Positions 15,230-24,876 of a DNA stretch of 35,481 nucleotides are shown piece by piece. Both the position numbers and the translations under genes were made by a program. The stretch covers positions 1 through 35,481 of the forward strand of contig JACRIZ010000127.1 of NCBI GenBank assembly GCA_016235765.1. The letters are read 5' to 3'. The DNA is from Rhodocyclales bacterium. GTDB taxonomy: Bacteria > Pseudomonadota > Gammaproteobacteria > Burkholderiales > Rhodocyclaceae. How positions within the stretch are numbered: the stretch's first letter is position 1; each line of letters starts with the position of its first letter. A model generated the notes under the pieces. The model searched no databases, was not told the origin of the DNA, and worked only from the letters and a program-made list of their open reading frames with translations.

Positions 15230-16852
15230 TCAGGTAGTGAAGTGGCCGACCGTCACGTCGAGCTTGCGCGCGAGGGTCGACAGGTCGAGCGCGCGGCGCG
15301 ACGATTCCTTGGCGGCGGCGTGCGACTGCTCGGACACCTGCGCAACGTGTTCGACGCTACGCGCGATCTCCTGACCCGCCGTGCTTTGTTCGCGCAGGCC
15401 GTTTGATATCTCGCTAACGGCCGATTCGGAGTGCGCGGCGCTGCCCGCAACCTGCTGGATCGTGTGGCCGGCCTGGGTCGCCAACTCGACGCCCTGCCCG
15501 ACGCGTGCCACGCCCTCCTCCATGACCGAGACCGCCTGGCGGGTGCCGTCCTGGATCTTCCCGATCATGGCCGAGATTTCCTGGGTGGATTGCGACGTGC
15601 GCTCGGCCAGCTTCCTGACCTCGTCGGCGACGACGGCGAAACCGCGGCCCTGTTCGCCGGCGCGAGCCGCCTCGATGGCCGCGTTGAGCGCGAGCAGATT
15701 GGTCTGGTCGGCGATCTCGCGGATGACGCTGACGACGGCGGAAATCTGCTCGGCGCTCGCGCCCAGGACCTGGATCGCCTCCGAGGAGGCGTGCACGCTC
15801 CGGGCGATCTGCTTCATCTCCGAAGCCGCACGGCCGACCACCGCCTCGCCCTCGCGGGAACGGTTGCCGCAGTCGACCGAGGCTGCGGATGCCGCATGGG
15901 CATGCGTGGACAGGTGATCGATGCTGACGGACAGTTGCTGCATCACGGCGGCCATGCTGCTCGCCGCGTCGCTGCTGTTTTCCGCGGCGCGGCAGGTTTG
16001 GTCGGCGACGGCAGTCAGGGCGCTGCTGTTGTCGAGAATGCCGGCGCTGCTGGTGCGAACCTCCTTGACGATGGCCTGGAGATTGCCGACCAGTGCGTTG
16101 AAGGCCGCAACGGTCTGGCCGATCTCGTCCTGCCGGTGCAGCGGTGCCCGCAAGGTGAGGTCGCCGGTCTTCTCGATGGCGCGGGTCGTTGCGGCAAGAT
16201 CCTCGATCGGGCGGCTGATCAGGCCGATCAGGTACAGGCCGGCAGGAATCATGGTCAGCAGGGCCAGCAGCAGCACGATACCGATCTGCCATGTATTGGC
16301 CCGCAGGGTGGCGTCCGCCTGCTTGCCGATGACCGTCGAATGCGCCTCGATCGAATCGCCCAGTTGTTCCATGCCCGCTTCGAGCGCGGCGAAGTGCTTG
16401 TCGAAAGCCTGGCGTTGGCGCCGAGCCTCGACCGGATTGACGAACGCTTCGCCGACGACCTGGCGCGCGCTGGCGGCATAACTGTCGACGACCGGCTGCA
16501 GTCCGCGGAGTTGATCCTGCGCCGCGGCCGGCAGGCTGGCGGCCGCATTGCCCCGCATCGCCTCTTCCAGCCGGGCGATATGCTCTTCCAGGGACGCCTT
16601 GATCTCGGCGGCCTTCGCCGTTTGGCCTTCCGCCGCCAGCAGCAGCGCGTTGAGCACGTCGGAGCGGATGGCATCGTGCATCATGTCGGCATCCATCTGA
16701 CGGCGCACCGCCGAACTGGTCTCGTTGGCCACGCCAACGACCTCGTTGAGGTGACTGGCGTTGTACAGGCTGATGCCGCCGAGCACCAGCAGCAAGGCCA
16801 CGGACAAGATACTGATCAGTTCAAGCAGCCTGCGTATGGAGATATTGGCCAT
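15230..16852 (-). CDS. methyl-accepting chemotaxis protein
   Basis: This is a 540-residue transmembrane chemoreceptor: TM1 at about 10-30 ([19 protein letters not shown]), a periplasmic helical-bundle sensor (about 31-187), TM2 ([20 protein letters not shown]), HAMP (about 212-265), and the cytoplasmic signalling domain with the conserved hairpin tip [20 protein letters not shown] and then [20 protein letters not shown]. No CheR-tether pentapeptide is seen at the C terminus (TVGHFTT). The ligand is unknown. It is divergent from the CBS-PAS-GGDEF gene and convergent with the hydrolase. Confidence 0.96.
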   Translation of the reverse strand: MANISIRRLLELISILSVALLLVLGGISLYNASHLNEVVGVANETSSAVRRQMDADMMHDAIRSDVLNALLLAAEGQTAKAAEIKASLEEHIARLEEAMRGNAAASLPAAAQDQLRGLQPVVDSYAASARQVVGEAFVNPVEARRQRQAFDKHFAALEAGMEQLGDSIEAHSTVIGKQADATLRANTWQIGIVLLLALLTMIPAGLYLIGLISRPIEDLAATTRAIEKTGDLTLRAPLHRQDEIGQTVAAFNALVGNLQAIVKEVRTSSAGILDNSSALTAVADQTCRAAENSSDAASSMAAVMQQLSVSIDHLSTHAHAASAASVDCGNRSREGEAVVGRAASEMKQIARSVHASSEAIQVLGASAEQISAVVSVIREIADQTNLLALNAAIEAARAGEQGRGFAVVADEVRKLAERTSQSTQEISAMIGKIQDGTRQAVSVMEEGVARVGQGVELATQAGHTIQQVAGSAAHSESAVSEISNGLREQSTAGQEIARSVEHVAQVSEQSHAAAKESSRRALDLSTLARKLDVTVGHFTT

Positions 16853-17042
16853 GTGTGCTTTCAATGGATGAGATCGTCGCGATTCTAAGCAGTACCGGCG
16901 AGCGCCCCTATACCGATTGCATGGTAGTGCACCTCTTGAAATCCGGTAATAGCCTCGTTGTTCCGGACCGTCTATTTCTTTAGTACTGGCCCCGGCAGCG
17001 TCAAGACCATAGAATGAACAGGTCTTTCCCCGCGAACCCGCC

Positions 17043-19130
17043 ATGACCGAACGCACGCTTGCCGAGCTGATGACCTGGAACATCGTCACGATCGACCACG
17101 GGGCAAGCCTTGCGCGCGCGACGGAGGTGATGGAAACGGCCCGCATCAGTTCGGTGCTGGTCAGCGAGTACGGCCGGCCGGTCGGCATCGTCACCGAGCG
17201 CGACGTGCTGCGGGCCCTGGAAGCCACCGTCCCCCGCGACCAGGCGGTGGCGACGGTTATGGGCAAGCCCCTGGTCAGCGCACCGAAGGACATGAGCGTG
17301 CACGACGGCTACCACTACATGGCCAAGAAGGGCGTGCGCCACCTGCTGGTCACCGACGCGGCAAGCAACCCGGTCGGCATCGTCAGCGAAAGCGACTTCC
17401 GTTTCCACCTGGGCCTCGAGTTCTACCGGCGATTGCAGGACGTGCGCACGGTGATGAGTTCGCGCGTGCCGGTCTTGCCGCCCACCGCGTTGGTGCGCGA
17501 GGCGGTGTCGGGCATGGCGGCCCGCGATGCCAACTGCGCCGTGATCGCCGTCGACGGCAAGCCCGTCGGCATGATCACCGAGCGCGATGCGGTGCGTTTC
17601 TACCGCGAAGGCGACGGCACCCTGGACATGACCGTGGCCGACGTGATGAGCAAGCCGGTGGCGACCATACCGGTGGGCACCCATCTGCACGACGCAATGG
17701 AGCGCATGCAGTCGCAGCACATCCGCCATCTGGTCGTCGTCGGGGATGGCGGCGAGGTCGCCGGCATCCTGTCGGAGCACGATGTAGTGCGCCAACTGGA
17801 AAGCGAATACCTCGACTTCGCGCTCAAGGACAGCCGCCGGACCCGCAAGCAGTTGCGGGAAAGCGAGATGAGACGCAATGCGGTGTTCAATCAGGCGCGC
17901 CAGTTCATGGGCATCCTCGACCTCGACGGCACCTTGCGCGATGCTAACCGCTCGTCACTGGAACTGATCGGCGATCCCGATCTCGACGATGTGATCGGCA
18001 AGCCTTTCTGGAACACGCCCTGGTGGTCCCACGATCCGGAGATGCAGGCGCGTTTGCGCCAGGCAGTCGCCGACGTGGCCGGCGGCCGCCCGAGCCGCTT
18101 CGAGGCCACCCACCCCGCCGCCGACGGCTCGCTGCACTACGTGGATTTCCAGTTGCACCCGATCCTCGACGAAGCGGGCAAACTGGCCCTGGCCATGGCC
18201 GAGGGCAGCGACATCACCGAAAGCCATCGCATCGAGGAGCAGCGCCGCTTGGCGCTGCGGGTCTTCCAGAGCAGCCACGACGGCATCATGGTCACCGACC
18301 CCGCGGGCACCATCCTCGACGTCAACCAGGCTTTCTGCGCCCTGACCGGCTACTCGCGCGACGAAGCCATCGGCCAGTCGTCGCGCCTGCTCGACTCGGG
18401 GCACCACGACAAGGCCTTCTTCGAACAGATGTTCGACACCATCGCCCGCGAAGACCACTGGCTGGGCGAGATATGGAACCGCACCAAGGCCGGCGCCATC
18501 AGCGTGGTGCTGATGACCATCAGCGCCGTGCGCGATGCCGCCGGCGAACTGACGCACTACGTCGGCGTATTCACCGACATCACGCAGAAGAAGGAGAGCG
18601 AGCGGCGGCTGGAGCATCTCGCCCACCACGACGCGCTCACCGACCTGCCCAACCGCAGCCTGTTCCGCGACCGCTTGCGGCAGGCGATCCGCAAGGCCGA
18701 ACGCGACGAACAGGCGCTGGCCTTGCTGTTCATCGACCTGGACCGATTCAAGGAGGTTAACGATACGCTCGGCCACGTCACCGGCGACCAGTTGCTGGTC
18801 GAAGCGGCGCGGCGCATCACGGCCTGCGTACGCAACTCGGACACCGTGGCGCGGCTGGGTGGCGACGAATTCACCGTGGTCCTGCAAGGCGTCGAAGACC
18901 GTGACGCGGCGACCGGCGTCGCGCGCGACGTGATCGAGGCCCTCGCTGCCCCCTTCAAGCTCGACCAAGCCACCGTCAGCCTGTCGGCCAGCATCGGCAT
19001 TGCCCTCTGCCCCGACGATGCCGAAGACCCGGATGCGCTGACCGACGCGGCGGACCAGGCCATGTACGACGCCAAGGCAATGGGAAGAAACCGCTACAGC
19101 TTCTACACCGCACCGGCCCCCAAAGCTTGA
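17043..19130 (+). CDS. CBS-PAS-PAS-GGDEF diguanylate cyclase
   Basis: This encodes a 695-residue soluble protein. Four CBS motifs (about 1-260) precede two PAS domains (about 280-390 and 400-515) and a GGDEF domain (about 525-690). The catalytic site [11 protein letters not shown] is intact and an inhibitory I-site RNSD lies five residues before it, so it should make c-di-GMP and be feedback-inhibited. CBS pairs usually bind adenine nucleotides, suggesting energy sensing with PAS redox/ligand sensing. No Shine-Dalgarno sequence is obvious before the ATG. A hairpin follows at 19135-19155. Confidence 0.95.
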   Translation: MTERTLAELMTWNIVTIDHGASLARATEVMETARISSVLVSEYGRPVGIVTERDVLRALEATVPRDQAVATVMGKPLVSAPKDMSVHDGYHYMAKKGVRHLLVTDAASNPVGIVSESDFRFHLGLEFYRRLQDVRTVMSSRVPVLPPTALVREAVSGMAARDANCAVIAVDGKPVGMITERDAVRFYREGDGTLDMTVADVMSKPVATIPVGTHLHDAMERMQSQHIRHLVVVGDGGEVAGILSEHDVVRQLESEYLDFALKDSRRTRKQLRESEMRRNAVFNQARQFMGILDLDGTLRDANRSSLELIGDPDLDDVIGKPFWNTPWWSHDPEMQARLRQAVADVAGGRPSRFEATHPAADGSLHYVDFQLHPILDEAGKLALAMAEGSDITESHRIEEQRRLALRVFQSSHDGIMVTDPAGTILDVNQAFCALTGYSRDEAIGQSSRLLDSGHHDKAFFEQMFDTIAREDHWLGEIWNRTKAGAISVVLMTISAVRDAAGELTHYVGVFTDITQKKESERRLEHLAHHDALTDLPNRSLFRDRLRQAIRKAERDEQALALLFIDLDRFKEVNDTLGHVTGDQLLVEAARRITACVRNSDTVARLGGDEFTVVLQGVEDRDAATGVARDVIEALAAPFKLDQATVSLSASIGIALCPDDAEDPDALTDAADQAMYDAKAMGRNRYSFYTAPAPKA

Positions 19131-19134
19131 CTGC

Positions 19135-19155
19135 GGCGCCTGACCATTAGGCGCC
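19135..19155 (+). terminator. hairpin after the CBS-PAS-GGDEF gene
   Basis: Perfect 7-base stem GGCGCCT/AGGCGCC with loop GACCATT. There is no T-tract, so termination is uncertain. Confidence 0.35.
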
Positions 19156-19280
19156 ATGGGTCCGAACGAGCCATATGAAGACGATTGCATATCTGGCCTA
19201 TCGGTGCCACACTATGCCTAAGGTTATAGCGGTCGCCCCCCGCCGCACAGGGCGTGCGGCGTGGCCGGCAGGGAGTGTGG

Positions 19281-20441
19281 ATGAACAACAATCGCAACGG
19301 GATACGCCGTGCGCAATCGCGCGCAAGCGACGCGCAGGAGGCTGTGCGCGAGTTCCACGCCGCCGTAAGCCAACCCGACATGGCCTTGGTCCTTTTCTTC
19401 TGTTCCAGCGTCTACGACCTCGACGCCGTGGCGGCGGAAATGCGTCGCCTCTTCGAGGGCGTGCAGGTCGCGGGCTGCACGACGGCCGGGGAAATCGGGC
19501 CGGCGGGCTATTGCGAACACAGCATCACGGGCGCGAGTTTTCCCGCCGACAGCTTTTGCGCGGCCGTCGGCCTCCTCGACCATCTCCAGGAATTCGGGAT
19601 CGACCGCGGGCAGGCATTCGTCCGGGAAACCCTGCAGAAGCTGGAAGGCCTGGCGCCGACGGCGGCACCGGAAAACAGCTTCGCCCTGCTGCTGATCGAT
19701 GGGCTCTCTGTGCGCGAGGAACAGGTCACGCGCGCCCTCCAGCACGCGCTGGGCAGGGTACCGCTGACCGGCGGTTCCGCGGGCGACGGGCTGCGCTTCG
19801 GCAACACCCATGTATTCCACGCGGGGCGCTTCCATGCCGACAGCGCCCTATTGACGCTGGTCACCACCTCCCTGCCGTTCAAACCCTTCATGACGCAGCA
19901 CTTCGTTGCCGCCCGGCAGCCGGTAGTGGTCACCGAAGCCGACACCGGGACGCGCGTGGTGCGCGAAATCGACGGCCGGCCGGCCGCGAAGGCTTATGCC
20001 GACCTGGTCGGCGTCGCCACGGACGCCCTCGACCCAATGCGCTTCGCGGCATCGCCGATGGTGGTGACCATCGGCGGCACGCACTATGTCCGCTCGATCA
20101 GCAAAGCAAAGCCGGACGGCAGCCTGAAGTTCTTCTGCGCCATCGACGAAGGCGTGGTGCTGCGCGTGGCCCATGGCACCGATCTGGTCGGCAACCTCGA
20201 GCAAGCCTTCGCCGCGGTACGCGACGAAATCGGCGAGCCGCAGTTGACCATTGGCTGCGATTGCATCCTGCGTCGGCTGGAGGTCATCCAAGACCACTTA
20301 ACGGAAAAGGTTGACGACGTCATGCGGCGCGGCAAGACTGTGGGGTTCAACAGTTATGGCGAGCAATACCGAGGCATGCATGTCAACCAGACATTCACCG
20401 GAATCGCCATCGGGTGCCATGGACCAGAAGAAGTCCCCTGA
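19281..20441 (+). CDS. FIST-domain sensor protein
   Basis: This is a 386-residue protein with FIST_N (about 25-215: VAGCTTAGEIGP, then LLIDGLSVREEQV, LTGGSAGDGLRFG) and FIST_C (about 225-370: SFGFNSYGEQY-like end KTVGFNSYGEQYRGMHVNQT). FIST domains are predicted small-ligand sensors in signal transduction. GGGAG lies six bases before the ATG at 19281. It overlaps the GGDEF-EAL gene by 23 bases, so it should feed a signal into that enzyme. Confidence 0.93.
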   Translation: MNNNRNGIRRAQSRASDAQEAVREFHAAVSQPDMALVLFFCSSVYDLDAVAAEMRRLFEGVQVAGCTTAGEIGPAGYCEHSITGASFPADSFCAAVGLLDHLQEFGIDRGQAFVRETLQKLEGLAPTAAPENSFALLLIDGLSVREEQVTRALQHALGRVPLTGGSAGDGLRFGNTHVFHAGRFHADSALLTLVTTSLPFKPFMTQHFVAARQPVVVTEADTGTRVVREIDGRPAAKAYADLVGVATDALDPMRFAASPMVVTIGGTHYVRSISKAKPDGSLKFFCAIDEGVVLRVAHGTDLVGNLEQAFAAVRDEIGEPQLTIGCDCILRRLEVIQDHLTEKVDDVMRRGKTVGFNSYGEQYRGMHVNQTFTGIAIGCHGPEEVP

Positions 20442-23085
20442 ACCGATCGCGCCCGACGCCGACGAGGCAAGCGGCCTGCGGGCGGAAGTCGTCCGCCTGA
20501 ACAAGATTGTGCGCGCCCTGATCAAGCGGGCCGAGCAAAGCACCGAACTGCAGGGCTCGGACTTTAGCCTGTTCCAGACCGCAGCCCTGCTGGAGGAACA
20601 GGTCCGCGCCCGTACCGAGGCGCTGGAAAAGGCGCTGCGCGAGAATGAACGGATTCGGCGCGACCTGACCAAGTCGGAAGCCAAGTTCTCCGCGATGTTC
20701 AGCCTGACGCCCGATCCGGTGGTGCTGACGCGCCTGGCCGACGGCGTCATCCTCGATGTCAGCCGAAGCGGCGCGGCCTTTTTCGGCTACCAGCCCGAGG
20801 AGGTGATTGGCCAGACGACACGTTCCGGCCCGCTCAACATGTGGACCAAGCCCGAGCACCAGCGCCAGTGGCTCGAAGCGGTGATGCTCGAAGGCCAGGT
20901 ACACGGCTTCGAGACCTCGATGCGGCGCAAGGACGGCACGATCGCCGCCGTGATGGTATCGGGCAAGCTCATCGAGATCGACGGCGAGACCTGCGTCCTC
21001 GCCACCGCCCACGACATTACGGAACGCAAGTGGAACGAGGCCCACGAGCGCCTGCGCGCCGACATCCTGGAGAAGCTGGCGCGCGGCATGGACCTGCCGA
21101 GCTTGCTCGACGCCCTGGTGCGCGCGATCGAGACGGAGCAGCCGAATTGCACCGCATCCATCAAGTTGGTGGATGACGCGGATGACGACCCAACGGCCTG
21201 TTGGTCGCAACCGATCTTCGATGCCCATGGCGAATTGGCTGCTACCATCGCCATGCATGCGCCCGCGCCGCGCACTCCGAGCGAGCGCGACATCGCCTAC
21301 CTCGCCCATGCGGCCAACATGGCCAGCATCGCCATCAGCCGCCATCGCGACGAAGAGACGCTGCGCAGGTCCGAGGCCAAATTTGCCGCGATGTTCCGGC
21401 TGACGCCCGAACCGATGGCACTGACCCGCTTGCGCGACGGGGTGATACTGGACGTCAGCGGCAGCTACGCCGAATTCCTGGGTTACCAGGCGCACGAAGT
21501 CATCGGGCGCAGCACCCGGCCGGATGATCTGGGCATCTGGATCGAGGCAGAACATCGACGTGAATGGGTGAGGCGCATCGACAGCGAGGGCGAGGTGATC
21601 GGCTTCGAAACCCCGCTGAGGCGCAAGGATGGCACCATCGGCGTGGCGCAGATTTCGGGCAAGTTGATCGACATTGGCGGCGAAAAGTGCGTGATCGTCA
21701 ATTTCCACGACATCACCGAACAGAAGCAGCATGCCGAGCACATGGAGCAGATCGCCCAGCACGACTCACTGACCGGCCTGCCCAACCGCCTGCTGCTCGG
21801 CGACCGGCTGCGCCAGGCGATCGAGCGCAGCAAGCGCGAAGGCACCCGCGTCGCCGTCTGCTACCTCGATCTCGACGGCTTCAAGGACGTCAATGACCGG
21901 CTCGGCCACCAGGCGGGCGACAAGGTGCTGGTCGAGGTTGCGAACCGCCTGACCGGCTCGGTGCGCGGTGGCGACACCGTGGCTCGCCTCGGCGGCGACG
22001 AGTTCGTCATCCTGCTTGCCGGTCTGGCCGGCGACGAGGAATGCCGACAGGCGCTCGACCGTCTGCTGGCATCCTGCTCGGCCCCCTATGTCGTGGCAGA
22101 CGCCGAGCAATCCGGGGTTTCGGCGAGCATCGGCGTCACGGTGTTCCCGAGCGACCCTGTCGATCCGGATACGCTGATCCGTCACGCCGACCACGCCATG
22201 TATGCAGCCAAGCAGGCCGGCAAGAACCGTTACCAGATGTTCGACACCCGCCTCGAGCAGCGCATCGAAGCACGCCACGCCACCCTGCGCCAACTTGCCG
22301 GGGCCTTGAAGGCAGGCCAGTTCACCCTCCATTTCCAGCCCAAGGTCGACTGCCGCCGTGGCCAGATCGTCGGCGCCGAGGCGCTGATCCGCTGGCACCA
22401 CCCGACTCTGGGGTGCTTGTCGCCCGCTGAATTCATCCCCCTGATGGAGGACAGCGACCTGGCGTGCGATGTCGGCGACTGGGTCATCCGCGAGGCGCTG
22501 GCCCAGATTGTGCGCTGGCACCAAGCCGGGCTTGAACTGGTCGTCAGCGTCAACGCCTTCATTCGCCAGTTGGTGGATCCGGACTTCGTCGCCAGGCTCG
22601 CGTCGCTGCTCGCCGAAGTGGCGCCGTCGGCACCAAACCGCCTGCAGATCGAGATCGTCGAGACCGCCGCGCTCAATGAGCTGGATAACCTGCGCCTGGT
22701 CATCGAGGAATGCCGAGCGCTTGGCGTCGAGTTCTCGCTGGACGATTTCGGCACCGGTTACTCGACCCTCGCCCATTTGCGGCATCTGCCCGCGACGGAG
22801 ATCAAGATCGACCAGTCGTTCGTCGGCCACATGCTGGTGCGCAGCGAGGACCTGGCCATCGTCGACGCCGTGATCGGCCTGGCGCACGCCTTCGGTCGTT
22901 CCGTCGTCGCCGAGGGTGCGGAGACGCCGGCCCACATCGGCCGCCTGCTGGAGCTCGGCTGCGACGTGATGCAGGGCTATGCCCTGGCGCGACCGATGGC
23001 GGCCGACGATTTCCTGCGCTGGGCGCGCGAATTCAGGCCGGATCCGGCCTGGCTCGCCTCGCCCGGCAAAGACATTCCAAACTGA
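20419..23085 (+). CDS. PAS-GGDEF-EAL dual c-di-GMP enzyme
   Basis: This encodes an 888-residue protein: a coiled-coil N terminus (about 15-90), PAS1 (about 90-205), a GAF-like region (about 215-310), PAS2 (about 325-440), GGDEF and EAL. The GGDEF site is intact ([11 protein letters not shown]) with an I-site RGGD five residues before it. The EAL domain has EALIRW, VNAFIRQL, ETAAL, LDDFGTGYS, KIDQSF and VAEGAET, so the metal and catalytic residues look complete. Both synthesis and breakdown of c-di-GMP are possible. The two PAS domains are close copies. ATG at 20419 lies in the FIST gene. Confidence 0.95.
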   Translation: MDQKKSPEPIAPDADEASGLRAEVVRLNKIVRALIKRAEQSTELQGSDFSLFQTAALLEEQVRARTEALEKALRENERIRRDLTKSEAKFSAMFSLTPDPVVLTRLADGVILDVSRSGAAFFGYQPEEVIGQTTRSGPLNMWTKPEHQRQWLEAVMLEGQVHGFETSMRRKDGTIAAVMVSGKLIEIDGETCVLATAHDITERKWNEAHERLRADILEKLARGMDLPSLLDALVRAIETEQPNCTASIKLVDDADDDPTACWSQPIFDAHGELAATIAMHAPAPRTPSERDIAYLAHAANMASIAISRHRDEETLRRSEAKFAAMFRLTPEPMALTRLRDGVILDVSGSYAEFLGYQAHEVIGRSTRPDDLGIWIEAEHRREWVRRIDSEGEVIGFETPLRRKDGTIGVAQISGKLIDIGGEKCVIVNFHDITEQKQHAEHMEQIAQHDSLTGLPNRLLLGDRLRQAIERSKREGTRVAVCYLDLDGFKDVNDRLGHQAGDKVLVEVANRLTGSVRGGDTVARLGGDEFVILLAGLAGDEECRQALDRLLASCSAPYVVADAEQSGVSASIGVTVFPSDPVDPDTLIRHADHAMYAAKQAGKNRYQMFDTRLEQRIEARHATLRQLAGALKAGQFTLHFQPKVDCRRGQIVGAEALIRWHHPTLGCLSPAEFIPLMEDSDLACDVGDWVIREALAQIVRWHQAGLELVVSVNAFIRQLVDPDFVARLASLLAEVAPSAPNRLQIEIVETAALNELDNLRLVIEECRALGVEFSLDDFGTGYSTLAHLRHLPATEIKIDQSFVGHMLVRSEDLAIVDAVIGLAHAFGRSVVAEGAETPAHIGRLLELGCDVMQGYALARPMAADDFLRWAREFRPDPAWLASPGKDIPN

Positions 23086-23114
23086 ACCCGACACAAGGCC
23101 AGCGGAGAGATTCC

Positions 23115-23558
23115 ATGCCCGACTCGATCAAGTGGAACGACGACATGCTGACGGGCGTCGCCGAAATCGACGCGCAGCACCGCATCCTGGTCGACACGCT
23201 GATCGAGGCCAACACCAAATTGACCGCCGATGCCAGCGACCCGCTATTCGAACAGATCACCCGCGACCTGCTTGCCTACGCCATCTACCACTTCGATACC
23301 GAGGAGCAACTGATGCGGCAATGCGGCTACGCTCCAGACGACGCCGCAAAGCACGTCGGCGAGCATCGCAGTTTCTCCGAACAGGTGGTCGCGCTGCGCA
23401 ACGATGCACGCAGGGGCGAACCGGGTGCGCGGAACGCGCTGGTGGCGTTCCTGCGCGACTGGCTCGTCAACCACATCATGACCAGCGACCGGCGCCTGGG
23501 TCAATTCATCCGCGCCGCCGCGCCGGCCAGGACGCCAGCGGCGCTCCACCACGACTGA
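23115..23558 (+). CDS. bacteriohemerythrin (first)
   Basis: This is a 147-residue hemerythrin-like O2-binding protein. The di-iron ligand motifs are visible: H in EIDAQHRILV, HFDTEE, GEHRSF and HIMTSD. The GGAGAG site precedes the ATG at 23115. It is the third gene of the FIST / GGDEF-EAL unit (29 bases after the enzyme), so an oxygen input or oxygen buffering is inferred. Its TGA stop lies inside a degenerate repeat copy. Confidence 0.94.
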   Translation: MPDSIKWNDDMLTGVAEIDAQHRILVDTLIEANTKLTADASDPLFEQITRDLLAYAIYHFDTEEQLMRQCGYAPDDAAKHVGEHRSFSEQVVALRNDARRGEPGARNALVAFLRDWLVNHIMTSDRRLGQFIRAAAPARTPAALHHD

Positions 23559-23562
23559 CTAT
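23547..23562 (+). repeat. dispersed hairpin repeat, copy 9 (degenerate)
   Basis: CCACCACGACTGACTA keeps the right arm end and GACTGACT tail. The TGA in it is the stop codon of the hemerythrin gene at 23115-23558. Confidence 0.5.
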
Positions 23563-23762
23563 CAGGCGTGCTGCTCGGGTCCTTCCGAACGGCAGTCGCA
23601 AACCAGCCAGAGGCACATCGCCGCGATCGACAGGAACAGGACGCCGACGACGCCCCAGGCCAGGCTGAAGGCCGACGTCACGAGGCTCAGCACAGCGGCC
23701 AGGCCAAGCAGGATGGCGAATACGGCCATGCAGGAATAAGTACCGATAAACAGAGCTTTCAT
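23562..23762 (-). CDS. small two-span membrane protein
   Basis: This encodes a 66-residue protein starting MKALFIGTYSCMAVFAILLG. Two hydrophobic segments are visible (about 5-30 and 33-55), followed by a charged tail DCRSEGPEQHA. No family is recognised. It is convergent with the hemerythrin gene, ending 3 bases from its stop. An in-frame upstream start would extend it by 36 residues of unlikely composition, so ATG at 23762 is chosen (preceded by GGGGGTGC, a weak site). Confidence 0.65.
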   Translation of the reverse strand: MKALFIGTYSCMAVFAILLGLAAVLSLVTSAFSLAWGVVGVLFLSIAAMCLWLVCDCRSEGPEQHA

Positions 23763-23885
23763 GTTGCACCCCCACTGGACATTTGAAATCGGGAGCCCGC
23801 ATTGGGCCTTGGGTGCTACCATAACTGTCGTGGTGCGCCGCAACAACCGATCGATTTTCATCCGACAGCTCAAAAAATCTCAGCC

Positions 23886-24857
23886 ATGAGCTACCGCCTG
23901 CCACCGTTGAACGCGCTGCGCGCCTTCGAAATTGCGGCGCGCCACCTGAGCTTCAAGCACGCGGCCGCGGAGCTCTGCGTCACGCCGACCGCAATCAGCC
24001 ACCAGATCAAGCAACTCGAGGAATTCCTCGGCGTGGAACTTTTCCGCCGGCTGACACGCTCCCTTGAGCTGACGCCCGAAGGGGTCGCCCTGCTGCCCAA
24101 GGTGTGCGAGGGCATGGCGTGCTTCGCCGCAGCGGTGGAGCGCACGCGGCGTCCGGATGCGAAGCAGCGCCTGCTGGTGATCGCGCCGCCCTCCTTCGCC
24201 ACGCGCTGGCTGGTACCTCGCCTCAAGAGCTTCGCGGAGCAACAGCCAACGATCGAACTACACCTGGTCAGTTCGCTCAATGCCATCGACACCGACCCGA
24301 TGGGCGTCGCGAAGATATTCGACCAGGTCGACCTGCGCGATGGCGATTCCCATGCCGCCATCTGCTTCGGCACCGGCTCCTACCCCGGCTACCGCGTCGA
24401 CCGCATCCTGTCGTCCGGCTATGTGCCGGTTTGCAGCCCCAGGCTCGCGGCCAGCACACACCCGTTGCGCGCGCTGGACGACCTGCGTTGCCACACCCTC
24501 ATCCACGACGACACGATCACCGACGAACGGGCCCGGCCGACCTGGAGCGAATGGTTGCGCGTGGCGGGCGTCCAGAATGTCGACGCCACGGCGGGGCCGC
24601 ATTTCCGCGACTCGGGCCTCGCGCTGGCGGCGGCCATCGACGGCCTTGGCATCGCCCTGGCGTCGAAGCCGCTGGCGGCGACCGAGGTCGCCTCGGGCGG
24701 GCTGATGGTGCCGTTCCGGATTTCGTTCCGCGAGCGCTTCGCCTACTACCTGGTGGCACCCGAGGCCACGGCCCAGCGTGCGCCCATTGTCGCGCTCAGG
24801 CAGTGGCTGTTCGCCGAGGCTGCCAAGACGGAAGCCTTCTGCCAGGCACACTGCTGA
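23886..24857 (+). CDS. LysR-family regulator, GcvA-like
   Basis: This is a 323-residue LysR regulator of the GcvA type, opening YRLPPLNALRAFEIAARHLS with the winged helix-turn-helix at about 5-65 (FKHAAAELCVTPTAISHQIK). The substrate-binding domain follows (about 95-305). Family members control amino-acid or beta-lactamase genes, and the target here is not evident because both neighbours are on other units. The start ATG is at 23886; TACCATAACT about 70 bases upstream could be part of a promoter. Confidence 0.94.
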   Translation: MSYRLPPLNALRAFEIAARHLSFKHAAAELCVTPTAISHQIKQLEEFLGVELFRRLTRSLELTPEGVALLPKVCEGMACFAAAVERTRRPDAKQRLLVIAPPSFATRWLVPRLKSFAEQQPTIELHLVSSLNAIDTDPMGVAKIFDQVDLRDGDSHAAICFGTGSYPGYRVDRILSSGYVPVCSPRLAASTHPLRALDDLRCHTLIHDDTITDERARPTWSEWLRVAGVQNVDATAGPHFRDSGLALAAAIDGLGIALASKPLAATEVASGGLMVPFRISFRERFAYYLVAPEATAQRAPIVALRQWLFAEAAKTEAFCQAHC

Positions 24858-24876
24858 AGCCGGCCGCGGCAGCGAC

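Noticed and set aside
15200-15230. Hairpin between the convergent hydrolase and chemoreceptor genes
   Set aside because: The stem AGCGCCG/CGGCGTT is present but has no T-tract on either strand, so it is not called as a terminator.
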